Assembly (NCBI RefSeq): GCF_001522545.3
Contig: NC_031770.1
Location: forward strand, 232,486 to 296,485
Direction of reading: 5' to 3'
DNA: 64,000 nt
From: Parus major
Taxonomy: Eukaryota > Chordata > Aves > Passeriformes > Paridae
Each line of letters begins with the position of its first letter. The first letter of the stretch is position 1. Positions 1 to 12,905 of this stretch are shown one piece after another. Position numbers and translations under genes: made by a program. The notes beneath the pieces are model-generated. The model had not been told where the DNA came from. It saw only the letters and a program-made list of their open reading frames with translations, and did no database searches.

Positions 1-3000
1 ACACTGAGCATAATCCAGAAAACTGGAAGCAGATATTGAAAACAAACAAATTTCACCAGATCCAATGCAGATGTGATGAACCAATTATAAATATTCAATC
101 CAGGAACCTCTGTCACCAAGGGTGGATAGCATTCCTGTTGGTAACTGTAAGGCCCTATGCCCTAGATGGCATTGCTCTGCAACGTTAGAAAATACACTTC
201 CAAAATCCAAGCTCTCCCGGCAGTCAGCACAAAAGAATTTCAGGCAGGACAAGTGTTGATTTAAGTTCACACACAAAGCGGAGTTCTCTTTTTAAAATGT
301 TACTTGTTTGAGACATTTGCACTGCAGCTGATACATTAATTATGCCACTTTTTCTTTTCCCCGGTTATTTTTCAAAGGCTCACTTGTAAAATCTTTTGTG
401 CACAGTTTGAAGTGGTTTCACTGCACCTGCTCTCTCCAGGCTGTGGCATTCAATTGTTTTTGTTTATTCTGTGCTACTCTTCTCTAGCAATTTGCTTGGC
501 ACTGTAAAGAGAGCGCTGTTTGTTCCCCACAGCCAGAGGCTGAAGGTCAGCCTCCTCCTCCTCCTCTGAATGCTGCAGCCTGCTCAAGGCAGCTGGAGGG
601 GAAGTGGGCAGATGCTCAGCTGTGCCCAGAGGGCCGATCACCGCCGCGGCAGGGAGGAAAACCAGGCAGAACCAACATACCTGCAGCTCATCCCAAGTCC
701 CGTGTCTCCGCACTGCTGTCCCAAGACCCGGCTACATGCTGCCCCTGCTTCAGCTTTCCAGCGAGCAGAGTCTGCTGGGAGCAGCTGCGTGCATCCAGGG
801 CCCGGGAGCTGCGCTGCGAGGAGCCGTGCAGCCCAGCAGCAACCCGCAGGCTGCCCAGGCTGAGGCAGCAGAACGATTGGATTCTGGCACGAAAAGCTCT
901 AACGATTAAGCCCTGGTTTCCCAGGGCGTGGTTAGCATGTCTACGGTGTCCGCGTCCTGGCACGCCCGCGATGGCTCGGGGAGAAGCCTCAGGTGGGAAG
1001 TGTCGCTTGGAGCCGGGAGGTTTGCACGAGAGCTGTACGGAAATGCCCCGGCCTTCCTGCACTGCAAATCCCCATTGCCCTGGCATGCCAAGCAGCCCCG
1101 CGACCTGCTCAGCATGCACACACTCTTTCTGTTGAAATAAACAGGTCAAAATCAGGTGGGCAGAGCCCGGAGGGAGATTTTTATCTGCAATTTACAGAGA
1201 ATTGAGCTCTTTTCTCTGCAAGTATTATTTCAAAGCAAGTAATTCCTGAGGTGGCAAAGATACAAACCAGGGCTCTGTAAAGCAAGCTAGAAGTGACTTC
1301 CAAAGAGGGGCAAAACCACCAGGATTTGTGCTCTAGTTTTGGATATTTAAGGCAGTCTTGTGGGAGAGGAGGGTGTGTTTTCTTTTAATCAGTTTGTACT
1401 TTTGCTCTGATACTTTTTTTTTGTTGCTGTTGTTTTGGGGGTTTTTTTTGTTTGTTTGTTTCTTAGAATTCACATCTTTGCTTAGTCAGGGTTTATGACG
1501 GTTGAAGAATAACTGTGAAGGCAACACAGGACAGCTTCTAAAAAACCAAAAGTGAATACATGAATATGAATACATATTCATCCATATCTACTCCCCTGAA
1601 AGCAACGATGACTTGCCTTCACGCTCTGATTTTCCTAATTTTAATGAAAGTGGTTAGAAATTCAATTACTTGCCCAATCTCTGAAAACCAGTTTCTAACT
1701 TTCCAGGCTGTAAGCTACAATAAAAATTTTCCAAAGTGAAGCAATCACAAGGCAGAATCCTACCCGTGGCAGGGGGTAGGAAGTGGGAGTATCTTCAGAG
1801 ACCAACAGCCAACTGGAGCTGCAGCAAATTGCGACAAGAAGCAAGATTATCTTTGAACCAGAAAACCAGTCATGGGGAAATAGCTACAGAGATGGAGCAT
1901 CTGTATGGATTCCAACATATGCTTTGGGTTGCAAGCACACAGCGATGATAAGCAAACAATCACACCAATGGAGAATATTTTTAAGACAACCGCTGGGCTG
2001 GCACTGATCAAAGACATTTTCTGCATTAACATCAAAAGCTGCACCTCATCCCTGCGTTCGTGCACAGAGGCACAGGATCAGCATGGGTGCCTTTTCTGCA
2101 CTGCAGGACTCTTCAGTACCTGGAATGAGCTGTGGATGTGTAAATAACCTGCCTAAGACACAGCACTGCTTCTCGGGGACACGGCTTGTACTTCAGAAAC
2201 AAACAGATCCTTTTGGCAGCGGCTGTTACAAAGACACAAGTGAAGGAGGTTATGGTGAGGCAGCCAGACCCAGGCACATCCCTTTTCATTCCAGGATCTC
2301 GAGCCCTTCCTTCAGGGAAAGTACAGTGGGAGAGGGGGGCAGCTGAAGTGTCCATGGGATGAGGCAGGAGGAAGAAATATCCTGTCACCAGGGCAGACTG
2401 AGCTCGGGGGGAAACTGCAGCTCCCTGGCTGATGCGGAGTAGGAAAGCAGCACAAGTTATTTCCCTCTCTCAAAGCCTTCTGCCCAGCCCTGCCCACAAG
2501 CGCCCCGCAACACTCCGAGGGAAGCTGCCCGGCCTCTCATGGTTATTCCAAGCATTACCGAACACATTACTCCAGGAAGTGCTCCAGCAGCAGCGCCGGC
2601 TCTCAGCACGCTGTCAGGGCTTGAGCCGGCACACGCACGGGTTCCTCCAGCCGGGAGTGACGATCAAAACCCACCTCCCTGTGCCACAAGAGATTAACTA
2701 ACGCAAGTGCAGTCATTTCACATCTGTATTGTTGTAAAAGAGCAGAATTTGACTATTTCTATAATAACAAATAAAGTTCCCAGAGTGTGTGTTTCTGCAG
2801 ATTCCTAACGTGTGCTGGGCGACTTCTGAAGCAACTGCTGTGGTACACACACCTTTTACAGCAAACACACATCCAGTGGCACAGATAATACAATGTATAG
2901 AAACTCTCTTTTTTTCCTTCCTTCACTCCCTAATCCAGTGCTCAGGTCAAACGAGGGGTATAAAGTACTCCCAAAATTTAGCCAAAAATTAATAAATCAT

Positions 3001-3081
3001 TGGGATTGGAACCCACAGGGGTGCTCTAGTCCTATGTCCAAGCACACCCTGAAATGTTAAGGTAATACAAAGAGAGGATAT
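1..3081. other. Probable intergenic DNA downstream of SLC24A3
   Basis: No exon, repeat family or RNA gene was recognised. A moderately GC- and CpG-rich part lies at about 560-1110. A T/G low-complexity run lies at 1410-1463. A 9-base inverted repeat with a 4-base loop lies at 1560-1581. In mammals the next gene on this side is RIN2, in the same orientation, so its start may lie left of the window. Confidence 0.5.
1410..1463. repeat. T-rich low-complexity run
   Basis: Poly-T and TTTG units on the plus strand, seen directly. Confidence 0.9.
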
Positions 3082-3087
3082 TTTTAT
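3082..3087 (-). terminator. Candidate distal poly(A) signal AATAAA
   Basis: The minus strand reads ATCAATAAAAATATCC, followed by a T-rich stretch (CCTCTCTTTGTATTACC) as expected for a cleavage region. The preceding 500 bases (3100-3620) are AT-rich and free of recognised repeats, like the end of a vertebrate 3' UTR. Confidence 0.35.
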
Positions 3088-3717
3088 TGATAAACGTTAT
3101 ATTGTCTTAGTGTAGATGTCTGACACATTATTAAATCAATTGACAAAACATTTAAAGTAATTCATTCTAATAAAACTTTTTGCTATTCCATAGACAATAG
3201 TGCTGTGAATTTTGTTTATAGTATAACACATTAAAAACACAGAAATACAAGTTTCTATTTTCATAGGTTACCAGCAAACAGAGAAAAATGCATGCGTTCA
3301 TTTCTGTTAGATTTGTAACTTACACAGGCAAGTGGAACAGCTATGCATAGACGACTACAGTAAGTGGTAAAACATACAGAAAGGCTGACCTTATAACACT
3401 TGTACAAGTACGACAAAACCATTGCAAATCATTTCAAAAGGTAACAAATGTTTTGTCTGTGGCTCCACTACTTTAACACTTTTAAGCTGACTTAATAGAA
3501 AGCTATTTTGAGTACAATTATATTACTAGAAACCACTGCTTCTTTTGCTTTCTGGCTGGTTGTAAATGAACATACATCATACGTACATTTGCACTTAGCT
3601 CCACCTACATTTTCTTCCTTATGATAAGAAGAAGCATCACAGAATTGCCCAGACATAAGGGACCCAGAGAGCGTCGTTTGATCCCGAATCAGACAAGAAG
3701 CACTCCTATCAGTAACT

Positions 3718-3723
3718 TTTATT
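3718..3723 (-). terminator. Candidate poly(A) signal AATAAA
   Basis: The minus strand reads CAGCAATAAAAGTTACTG. It is a canonical hexamer on the SLC24A3 strand, 9 kb past the stop. Use is unproven. Confidence 0.25.
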
Positions 3724-6141
3724 GCTGTTCTTCCTGCAGCTTGGATGCTGTGACTGTATCACAAAGCAGAGACCTCACCGTGCCCACGATTCAGAGACTG
3801 GCACATCTCAGCCCTCTGCCTCCGAACAAGCCACGGCAGGGATTGCATTCAGCAGCCCAAGACTTCAGCAACAGTACAAACCCAAACTTTCTGTTGCAGC
3901 TCTGTGAAATTAGTAGGTCTTGAACAGGTGACTGCTGGGCCCCGAAATGATTTAAACACCACCCCCAGATGGAGTGCTGGCCCTGGGGCTGTCCCCACAT
4001 ACCTCGGTGAGCCAGGCTGACCGTGGGTGCTGAGCCTGGCTGCCTTTGGCTTGGCACCGTGTACATGTAACAGTTTGGGCTTGGCTTGATAAAAAACACT
4101 GGAATGAGCTAAAACTTGTGCAGCACACTTGAGGATCAACAGGTCTGTCTGCTCACCATTCTGAAATGTGGAATCCTGGTTTACCTGAGTCTCAACTCCC
4201 ACTGCCAGGCCTGTGCTGGAGAGCTCGGCAGAAGTGCCCCTTCCAAACCACTGCCAGACCTTGCCAGGAGGGTTCATATTGCACAGGACTTTGACAGACA
4301 GCAAAAAAATCCCCCAAAAAAACCCCACCAAAAAAAACCCCCAACAATTTCCCCAAACCACTACAAACATCTTCCTAGTAGGGTTTCAGTCCTGAAAGCA
4401 GAGATGCGATGGCAGGATGAAGGTAACATTCCATTAGTAATCTCACACAAATACTGCCTGTGTAGTAGAGATTCTCAGCTTTAAAAGGGGGGAGACAGCG
4501 AAGTCAACCACACTGCTCCTCAAGGGAATGCTAAAGTTTATCTCTAAATCTCCAACGTGCTGCAAAGTGCACTGCACACCAGTGAACTCTCAGGTGCACA
4601 GACTGCGACTGGCACACCTGGGGGGAGTCAGAGATGCTGGCTTAGGCATCTCTCTTCCTTCTCCCTCAGAAAGGGACAAAGTACTTCTCACCCTTCCTGA
4701 CCAAAGACCAAGGGCTGCAAAGATCAAGTAGCATCCAGGAAAATCTTCATGTAAATGTGACCCCTGTGAAACTTTACCAGTATCTGAATTACAGACAACT
4801 TTTAGTGGTGCCATACTATTTTCACTTGTACTTGCTCTCCACTGAGAGATGCTCCATGATTACAGGTTCCTACTTGGTGTGCTTTGGTTCTGCCACCAAT
4901 TTTTTTAAAAAATTGCTTCAGAACAAAGTCACTACACAAACATCTTGCTTTGGCTTCTTTCAAAAACCCGCTGTGGTTCCATCTCTGTGCTCACTCCACC
5001 TACAAGCATTTCACAAGGAAGTTCCATGATACAGAAATGCATGTTACACTGAGGTCCTGATTCAGCAGTGGGAAACATGAGAGAAAAAGGTTGTTTCTGA
5101 GAAACAAGGACGAACAACTCAGCTGATCTCCATGCTTGACAGAATATGGGAGCTCTCTCTATTCAACACTTGAACCTTATATAAACCTTCATGAAAGAAT
5201 GAAGCTGTACTTGGTGCAATCAGCCTTTATCTTCCTTTTTATTTCTTTCCTGATCTAAAATTCCCCCATGTCTTTAAAAGCTGGCAAAACAAAATCCCCT
5301 CCAACAGACTGTCTGTAAAAGCACCCCATCATTGCTGTTGTATTTTCCCCCTGTAAGCCTGACTGTATCCCCACTGATAGTGATGATGTGATACATTCTT
5401 CTACACGGATCTGCATCAGGTTTCTGCTGAACCCTCTGAAACCAAAGCAGTGTGGTGGAAATAGAGGAAATGCTGTGTTTGTGAGTGGTGGGACCGTTGT
5501 TACTGCAGGATTTCAAGGTGGGAGGTCCTTGCCTGCTGTACATGGGAACAAACCTGTTGCAAAGCTGGGACAATAAATGTCTGCTTCCCCTGAGTATTTG
5601 CTGGAACACAACACCTGGTTTAGCAGGATCTTCACATTTAACCAGAGCCAATCACTTACTGTTGAAAAGAACTGGGGAAAACAAGACAAAGGAGATTACT
5701 TCCTTAATGAAAAGGGAGAACAAAAAAAACCCTCTAAAAATAGTAATAAAAAAATCTACTTGTGCGTAGCTTATAAAAGGTGAATTTTGGTTATTGCAAA
5801 TGGTACCTCGTGACAGTGATATTACAAATATTAAAAGTGCAAGGAGTATTTACTATTTACATACTTCTACTCTTACAGATCAGCTGCAGAAGCATCTTTG
5901 GATGTCTCAGCACTTTCTCAGCTTCTCTACTAATAGAAGTTACAAGACCCATTTGAGAAGGTCACACCCCTTTTCGTGATCACTTAAAAGGATGGAACAA
6001 TGCTTTAAATAGCTTAGTCTGCTTGACCCCTGATCCAGGGAAACCTGGCATTAGCTTTAGGAGGGGACCAAAATTAGGTTCCTGAATCTGCCAGCGTGAG
6101 GAAATGTCTTCTTGAACCAGGGGCTCAGCACTCTGTGTCTG

Positions 6142-6225
6142 ATAAATAAATAAATAAAATGCATAAATACTGCAGAGCTTTCTGACCTCCTCGATGTCTC
6201 ACACGTGCTCTTTTTTTTTTTTTTT
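6142..6225. repeat. (ATAA)n and poly-T runs
   Basis: An ATAA run at 6142-6160 and a 15-base T run at 6211-6225, seen directly. Confidence 0.9.
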
Positions 6226-6541
6226 CCTTCTCCAAAGATGACTTTATATTCAGCAATAGAACTGGAATTTCAAATGACTATCAATACTTAAAAATATTAC
6301 TGAATGTACACAGATGTATTACAGATAGGCAACGGCCATGCACCGCTCACAATACCTTGCTAAAAGAAATAAAAACTTTGCTTGAGTTTATAAATAGGTA
6401 TGTGTATGACTGTCTGACATACTCATACATTTACAGCATCTTAGCACTTGCTGTGGTAAGAATTTATTCTTATGCAGAAACAGCTGGTTAGCACAGGGCT
6501 TCAATTTAACAACAGCTAACGCATATACTTTACTAGGTGAA

Positions 6542-6569
6542 GTGTGTGTGTATATATATATATGTGTAT
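6542..6569. repeat. (GT)n(TA)n microsatellite
   Basis: GTGTGTGTG followed by a TA run and GTGTATA. Confidence 0.95.
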
Positions 6570-9500
6570 ATCTTGTATTTTGCTTCAATACAAACCTATG
6601 TTCATACATTTTTTTTAAAAAAAAAAACCCAAAACCTGCCAATGAATTATATGAACTTGTGACCGAGTCCCTCAGTAAAACTCCCATAGTTCTGGCTTCA
6701 CAAAGTGTAAAAGGCCCAGGTCAGATCTAGAATCCCTTAATCAGATCAATTATATTTATTGTATTGTGCATGTCTTTGGACAGGGTGCAAAATTCCCTTG
6801 AGGAAGTCTCTGAAAACACATGAGAAGTGTCCCCACGTCCTGTGCAGTGCCTGATTATCCCAGTGGCTTGGGGCACTTTCCAGGCAGGCAACTTGTTCTG
6901 TTTGGAGCCTGGTGTGCCAAGCAAGGATCTCCTTGCATTTTCTCCCACCAGCTTACTGGATCAAAACCTGCACACTGTTTGTGCTAGCCCAGTGCATTAA
7001 TTCTGTGTTACAGAAAGCAGGATGGGGGCCAGCCTTCAAAGCCAGAGGGATGCAGCTTATGAGAAAGTGGAAGCAGAATTCAGAATCCTGCCAACACAAG
7101 AAGCAAGGTAAAATAAGGAAGCAAGCGGGTGGCTGCTGTGGGTACAGAGATGTCTGCTCCTGGAAGAGATTTCATGGAACATCCCTACATTTATACAGGC
7201 TCCATCTGAAGTCCTCCTGTGACACAGCATCTGCCTCTACACATGTGAAGTGAACGGAGCGCTTGTTCCCTCCCTGCTCCAGCAAGCGTCAGCCAAAAGC
7301 AGCCCTGACCAGAGCTAAGGAAAGACTTGGTCCTCAGGGAAACACAGGCCCCTGCTCTGAAAGAAGAGCAAATGTAACCCCAGACTGGCAGCAGTAACCA
7401 GCAGCCAAGGGGCCTGTGCCCCAGCAGCCCTCTCCTGACAGGACAAAATGTTCAGCACCTCTGGGAGCCCAAGGTCTCGCTTTGCTTGTCAGGCATGCCA
7501 GTGGCAAATCTCAGTGACAAATGCTCAGCACTGGAATGGATCTGAAACCAGCTGCAAGCATCCTCAGAGGGTCAGGCACATGGGGGTGGGTTTTTCCTCA
7601 GCTGGCAGTAAAAACAGTGTGTTGAATTTGTGCTATAAAATTACCATGTTGGCTTTTAGCACCATTCAAACCCTACCTGGCAGACAAAGATGACACTAAC
7701 AAGATTTCTGTCAGGTTCTGGTGTGGAAGGTTTCAAACTCCTTCAGGAAGTCTATTAGAAAAACCTACCTAAAAATACCACAGTAAAGTATTTTTTGCTA
7801 CATAAATACATTTTAAAATATGTTACTTTAAACAATCTGTGCTTTTTTCAGAAGTCTTCCTGAAATTAGGTGCTTCTACCCAAACCTGGATAACTTGGCA
7901 AACTTGACTGTTTGAGGCCAGCAAATAATTGATTTTGTAGCCAATTTACATCCCCAGAGCACAACAAAACAGACTGCCATTTCTTACCCTATTGCTTTCC
8001 CAGAAATAAAGTGAACTTCTCCAGAAGACAGGGATCAAGTCTTCACCAGAGCTTGATTCTGCAGATTCAGTCCGAAAAGTGCAAGCAGTTTGGGCAGAAG
8101 TAAATGCTTTTTGGAACTGTGCTTCAGATTTGAGGCCACTAAGTGCTAACAGAATATTAATGTAAATTCCCATAAAGGTGCTTGGTCTTATTAATTAATA
8201 GTCATTCATCTATTCAGGTAAGAAAATAAAAAGGCCACTCACCCCCAAAAATGCAGTGTCCCCATCCCTTCCAGGACTCACTGCTACAAACACATCACTG
8301 ACCCTACAACAGACACAGGGGTTCTGATTTCACAAAGGTCAGATTTCACTCAAGTCCCTGAATACTGGAAACTCTCTTCCTGAAACTAAGCCTTGCATTC
8401 TGCTTGGTACATCCATTCAGCACACTCAGACCCTGCAGCAGCTCCTTAAGCCAGAAGTGGCTGAGGTCTTTCAAATATTCAAACTTCTCCTGCTTTCCTT
8501 AAAACCATGGCTTTAAACCGGTTCAGTTAAAGTTGTACCAACCTAAAAGGGACACTCTTACCTGGATTTAAGTCTCTTTTAGACTAACTTGCAGTGTCTG
8601 TTGATCGAGTGAAACTTTGAAACTACAAGGCAAGATTAAATTCAGGTAAGCATGGTCCACTGAGACTGATTTTTAAAACACATTTTTAAACAAGTTTAAA
8701 GCTCCAGTGGTGCAACTTTGAAATAGATAAATCTCACACTATTGCATCTCTGTGAAATTTAACTGAAAGGATTAGGGTTTCCAAAAAATATTAATATAAG
8801 AAACATTTGTCAATAAGCAGAAAGCTATGGTTTTCCAAGAAGTTATTCAACAATACTGAATGTACATTTTATCTCACAAGTATCAATTGGAAAAGACATA
8901 CAGAAATCCCTGTTCTGACAGCAGGGTATTAAATGTTACCTTCAGGTTGCTCCACCTGCCTCGAATGTTGTTTTTTCCTAAAACTTGACTGCTGTTCAAC
9001 CTGATTTGTTTTGTCGAGAAAAAACCCCAGCCCTGCACCTCATTCTCCACAAGTCCAAAGCTAATCAATTGATTTCACTGACACAGCTGAGGACAGAGAG
9101 CTGGAAAGTAAGCATGCAAGTGGCACCACAGCAAAACGAGTAAATTATGCAAGTGAAAATCTCCCATGCACACTTTTTATATTGGTGCTCCTATTGCAGA
9201 AAAAGTCTGTTAAAAAGCGCAGCACATGAAGAAGAAAAATAAAGGGCAAGTAAAAAATTCACCTTTGGTAGGGACAAAAGCAGTTTTCTGAGCATGTCTT
9301 AAGACCATCTCTTATCATATCCTCCTGTATCATTCTGCCTATGAACCTCTGTCAAAGGAAGACCATCTACGTCAAGCAGATCTGAAGCCAGCCAAGGATC
9401 ACGTTATTTAAGTCAAAGTCAGAACTGCAGTGAAGCCTCTCCATGGAGGAAAAGGCTCTTTAATTTCCCTTTGAAATACTCATTGAAGATTGTCTGAAAT

Positions 9501-12210
9501 TGCTAGGCATGGAAACAAAAACAGTCGACTGGTCCAAGAACCAGAGCAGCCTCAGACGCCAAGGTTGCTTTGAGAAGATGAAAACTGCAAATGAACCACA
9601 GTCACGCTAAAAATACCCAAGAGAACACAGCTTCCCCAGTGGCTCCCTGCAGCCCCCCAAGCCCTGGCCTCAGAGCCCCTCGGCTCCCTCCCTCCTCCCC
9701 AGAGCAGCTGTGCCAGCCTGGCTGGCTCCCGAGGGCTCAGGCACGGCTGAGCCTCCCGTGGGGACACTGCAGCCAGGCACTGCCCGTGCTCCAGGGTCTG
9801 ACCTGCAAGGAACAACCCCCGGGGAAGGGAGAACCCCTGGGAGGCCCAGTAAAGCTCTGAGCACGCCCTACATTGGATCAGAACCGTCCAGGCCACTTTT
9901 GAAGACGGTGTAAAGGAAGGATGCCAAAAATTGCCTGTTTTTCGCTCTGGGTCCTTCCACACAGGCCGTGACTGTGCTAACAAGCGTGAGAAGGGCGCTC
10001 TCTCCTGGCACACTCAGTCCATTTGCTCTATCCCAAACCAGGTCTGGACCTGACGATTTAGCTGCAAATCATCAGCACATCTGGCAGGAAGCATGGCTCT
10101 GGAACCTCGTGCTTACCGAGCCATCCACGGCACAGGTAACGGCAGTTCAAGGTACCTTTGGCTGCTGCTTAGAACAAGCTGCTTGCAGAACACTCTGGAA
10201 ACACACACAAGTATCAAAGCAAGGTATTTCAGGTTTTACACACAACACAAAACTACAATTACTACAGTATTTAATGCACACCAGTAGGAAAAGTTCCTAA
10301 AAAATACTCATGCAGTTTTTGTGCCGTGGGATAGGTAATGGCTATTTCGCAGAAATAGATCCAACTGGCTCCATTGGAGCAGCAGTATAAATATTCAAAA
10401 TAGAAGAAATAATAGGCCCTGATATGAAACTTCTTTTTTTCCTTCCCCTTATCAGCAAGGACACACTCTGCTTAGGAGCAACTGCACCTCGCTATGAAGT
10501 GGAGCTGTGTGTTTGTGGGCTGGCTTTAATGACACATGCCACATCATTGCAAACATCATTTGACTTAAGGAAGTATTTTAGGCATTTTAGTGGTTGTTAT
10601 TATTATTATTCATCTTGTTAACAACGACAACAAAAGAAACAAAAACCCAACAACAGGAAGGTACAGTGGGCTTCCCAATGCAAGAAGATACCCCACATCA
10701 CACAGGTAGGGCACAGGTAGGAGAAGGCTGCTCAAACCTCAGTCGCAGAGCTCAACAAGCAGCAACGCAATTGCTTTCCAGGATGAGAACTGGTGATACA
10801 GGCATGTCATCCACTCTCTCCACTGTCTGTCCCTGGACCCTTCCTTCTTCTTGCCAGGGATCCAGCATTCCCCGAGCGAGGCCAGCAGGACGTGGCTTCT
10901 TCCCCAGGACTTTGCTGCCACGCACAGCGCGAGAGCCGGCAGTGCCTCCACGTGTTTGGTGTAACAAACAAAGAAAACCTGCTGCTGAGCTGGAGGGAAA
11001 CCACACAGTGCAGATATTTTCATTTGCAACATTTTTCCCAAAGAAAATCAGATTGAAAAAAATTAATTCCGAAAGTACAAATGAAATAAAAACCGGCTTT
11101 TCATCTGTGAACAGAACGTGGCTCTCTTCCTTTTCCTGCTGTAGTTTAGGGTTTGGTGTTTTGGGTTTTCTTCTTTTGCTGTACCTTTACTATTATTTGC
11201 CACTGTTTGTACCATAGACAAAAACATTCACCTAGCTGGTATTCTCTTAATACATTTCATAGCAGAACATACACAAGAGGAAAAAACATACCAAATGGAT
11301 CAGAAGTGATCAGTGCTTAAAGTAAATACAAGAGCCACAGTGGCAAGAACCCACAGTATCAATACATACAAATGAAGTAATGATGGTGTTTCCCAGGGGT
11401 GGAATCTGCCTGCATATTAATACAGAACTATACAAAATCTAGCAGGGATATTGGAACAATGACTAGCTAAACTTTCACAATAACTTAAGATCTGTGAGCG
11501 AGTCTGCGCTGAAGATATTCCACATTTTAAAATGCGCCATCTCAGTCTTCCTCCCTCCCAGAAGGAGGGGTGATGAATCCACACAATCCTTTATCAGGTA
11601 AGTTCAACTGCTTAAGATGACAAATATCTGGCCAGGTCCAGTGTGTTCTTTAAAGAATGGCAAATTACGACTTCAGTAACTATGTCTGTGCAAAATATGC
11701 CTCTTTCCTCTTAAAGAAACCAGTGTCTGTAACTCATTTAGAAAAGTTTTCACATGTACTTATGTCCTTCTCAGAATGAATAAGACATGAACTATTGAAT
11801 CCCCCCAAAACAAGAAATCTGATGAGGCAGAGAAAGTTCTGACCTTCCGTTTCCATGTGCAGACCGTTAAAAACCAGGACACCTCCTTGGAAGCCCTTCT
11901 GGGCTGGCGACCAAACTATTGCTTGGAAATAACAAACACCCCAGTAATAAAACTCCAACATTCATAGTAAAATGGTAGCAGTGTTTACCCTTTGAATCCA
12001 CACTTAGCTTGCATTCTTTAACAAACCTGTACAAGGTTAACTATTTATAGTAAAAAGTCATCAGTTTTTCCTTGATCTTTTATCCATTCTTATGCTGAGT
12101 TCCTTGAATTGCATTTCCATTTTACACTGCCCTGCGGCCTTTGGATTGTTACAGGAGACCCAGCACTCAGAAGGAGAGGATGCAAGAGAGGATGTTGATC
12201 TCTGGCAAGT

Positions 12211-12335
12211 AAAAAAAAAAAAAAGAACAAAAACAATACCCCCACCCCCAAACAAAGAAAAAAAACCTGCAAACCCAAAACTAAAAGCTAAAAACAAACA
12301 AAAAACACTCCCCACAACCAAAAAAAAAAAAAATT
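12211..12335. repeat. A-rich low-complexity run
   Basis: Long A and A/C-rich stretch on the plus strand, so T/G-rich on the gene strand within the 3' UTR. Open frames through it come from low complexity. Confidence 0.9.
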
Positions 12336-12755
12336 CCCATGATTCTCCTTGAAAGTCAACCTCCATATGACGTACCCTCTTCTGCATTGTAGCAATAGTC
12401 TTAAGTCATAAATTAATTAGTCTTCCATCAAATAACTTAAAAAAAGAAGGAATTGTAGCAGATCAGTTTTGACTGGCTTAACGCCAGTTAGCAGCCAGTT
12501 CATCTCGAGTCCCACTGTTCAAAAACTGAGCTAGGAAATCACGTGGATGTTGAAAGAAACTCTTCCCATCGATGAAGGATTGTTCCAGGTTGTGGGGACC
12601 AAGGAGAGGGCAAACCTAGACGGGGCCACGGGTCCTATGAACAGTGAACAGTGAACAGGTCACGACTTGGAGGTGCACTGCATCCAGGAGATGCCAGCCG
12701 TGGCTTGTATTGCACAGGTAAAAAGGAAGCTCCTCCCGACAGTCTGCCACCTGCA

Positions 12756-12905
12756 TTAGTGATCTCTGCACATTGGCAAGTTCACAAAAGTGAAAACATT
12801 GAATTCTGTCATGATGGAGAAACACAGGAAGATGCCGTAAAGGGAAAGGCACACACACCCTAGCTTCTTATCCAGTTTCCATTTGTTCATGTGGACACCA
12901 AAAAC
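12756..12905 (-). CDS. SLC24A3: SLC24A3 last coding exon with stop codon
   Basis: 150 bases of coding sequence: 49 codons (fragment residues 509-557) and the TAA stop at 12758-12756. It reads [20 protein letters not shown], then [20 protein letters not shown] and VNLPMCRDH. It holds the last membrane helix and the short C-terminus. As I recall the mammalian protein, it ends MCGDH, so the Arg here is a point difference. Acceptor TTATTGTAG. The exon continues into the 3' UTR. Confidence 0.97.
   Translation of the reverse strand, partial: VFGVHMNKWKLDKKLGCVCLSLYGIFLCFSIMTEFNVFTFVNLPMCRDH

Larger units (their letters stand above)
3082..12755 (-). other. SLC24A3: 3' UTR of SLC24A3 and possible downstream extension
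   Basis: The 3' UTR starts at 12755 on the minus strand. How far it reaches is not visible. Minus-strand AATAAA hexamers occur at 6755-6760, 6463-6468, 5237-5242, 3718-3723 and 3082-3087; none lies within 5 kb of the stop, where only variants such as TATAAA (12042-12047) and AGTAAA (near 11186) were seen. The stretch holds A-rich runs (12211-12335, 4301-4357) and simple repeats near 6142-6225 and 6542-6569. No coding exon is recognised. Confidence 0.5.

Noticed and set aside
688..1149. 153-codon minus-strand frame in the CpG-rich block
   Set aside because: No family resemblance; the frames on both strands overlap, as expected in GC-rich DNA with few stop codons.
1560..1581. 9-base inverted repeat ATGAATATG/CATATTCAT
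   Set aside because: Short AT-rich palindrome in AT-rich DNA; expected by chance and with no structural RNA context.
10594..11217. 207-codon plus-strand open frame
   Set aside because: Passes through low-complexity T- and A-rich sequence downstream of the SLC24A3 stop, on the opposite strand, with no recognisable product.
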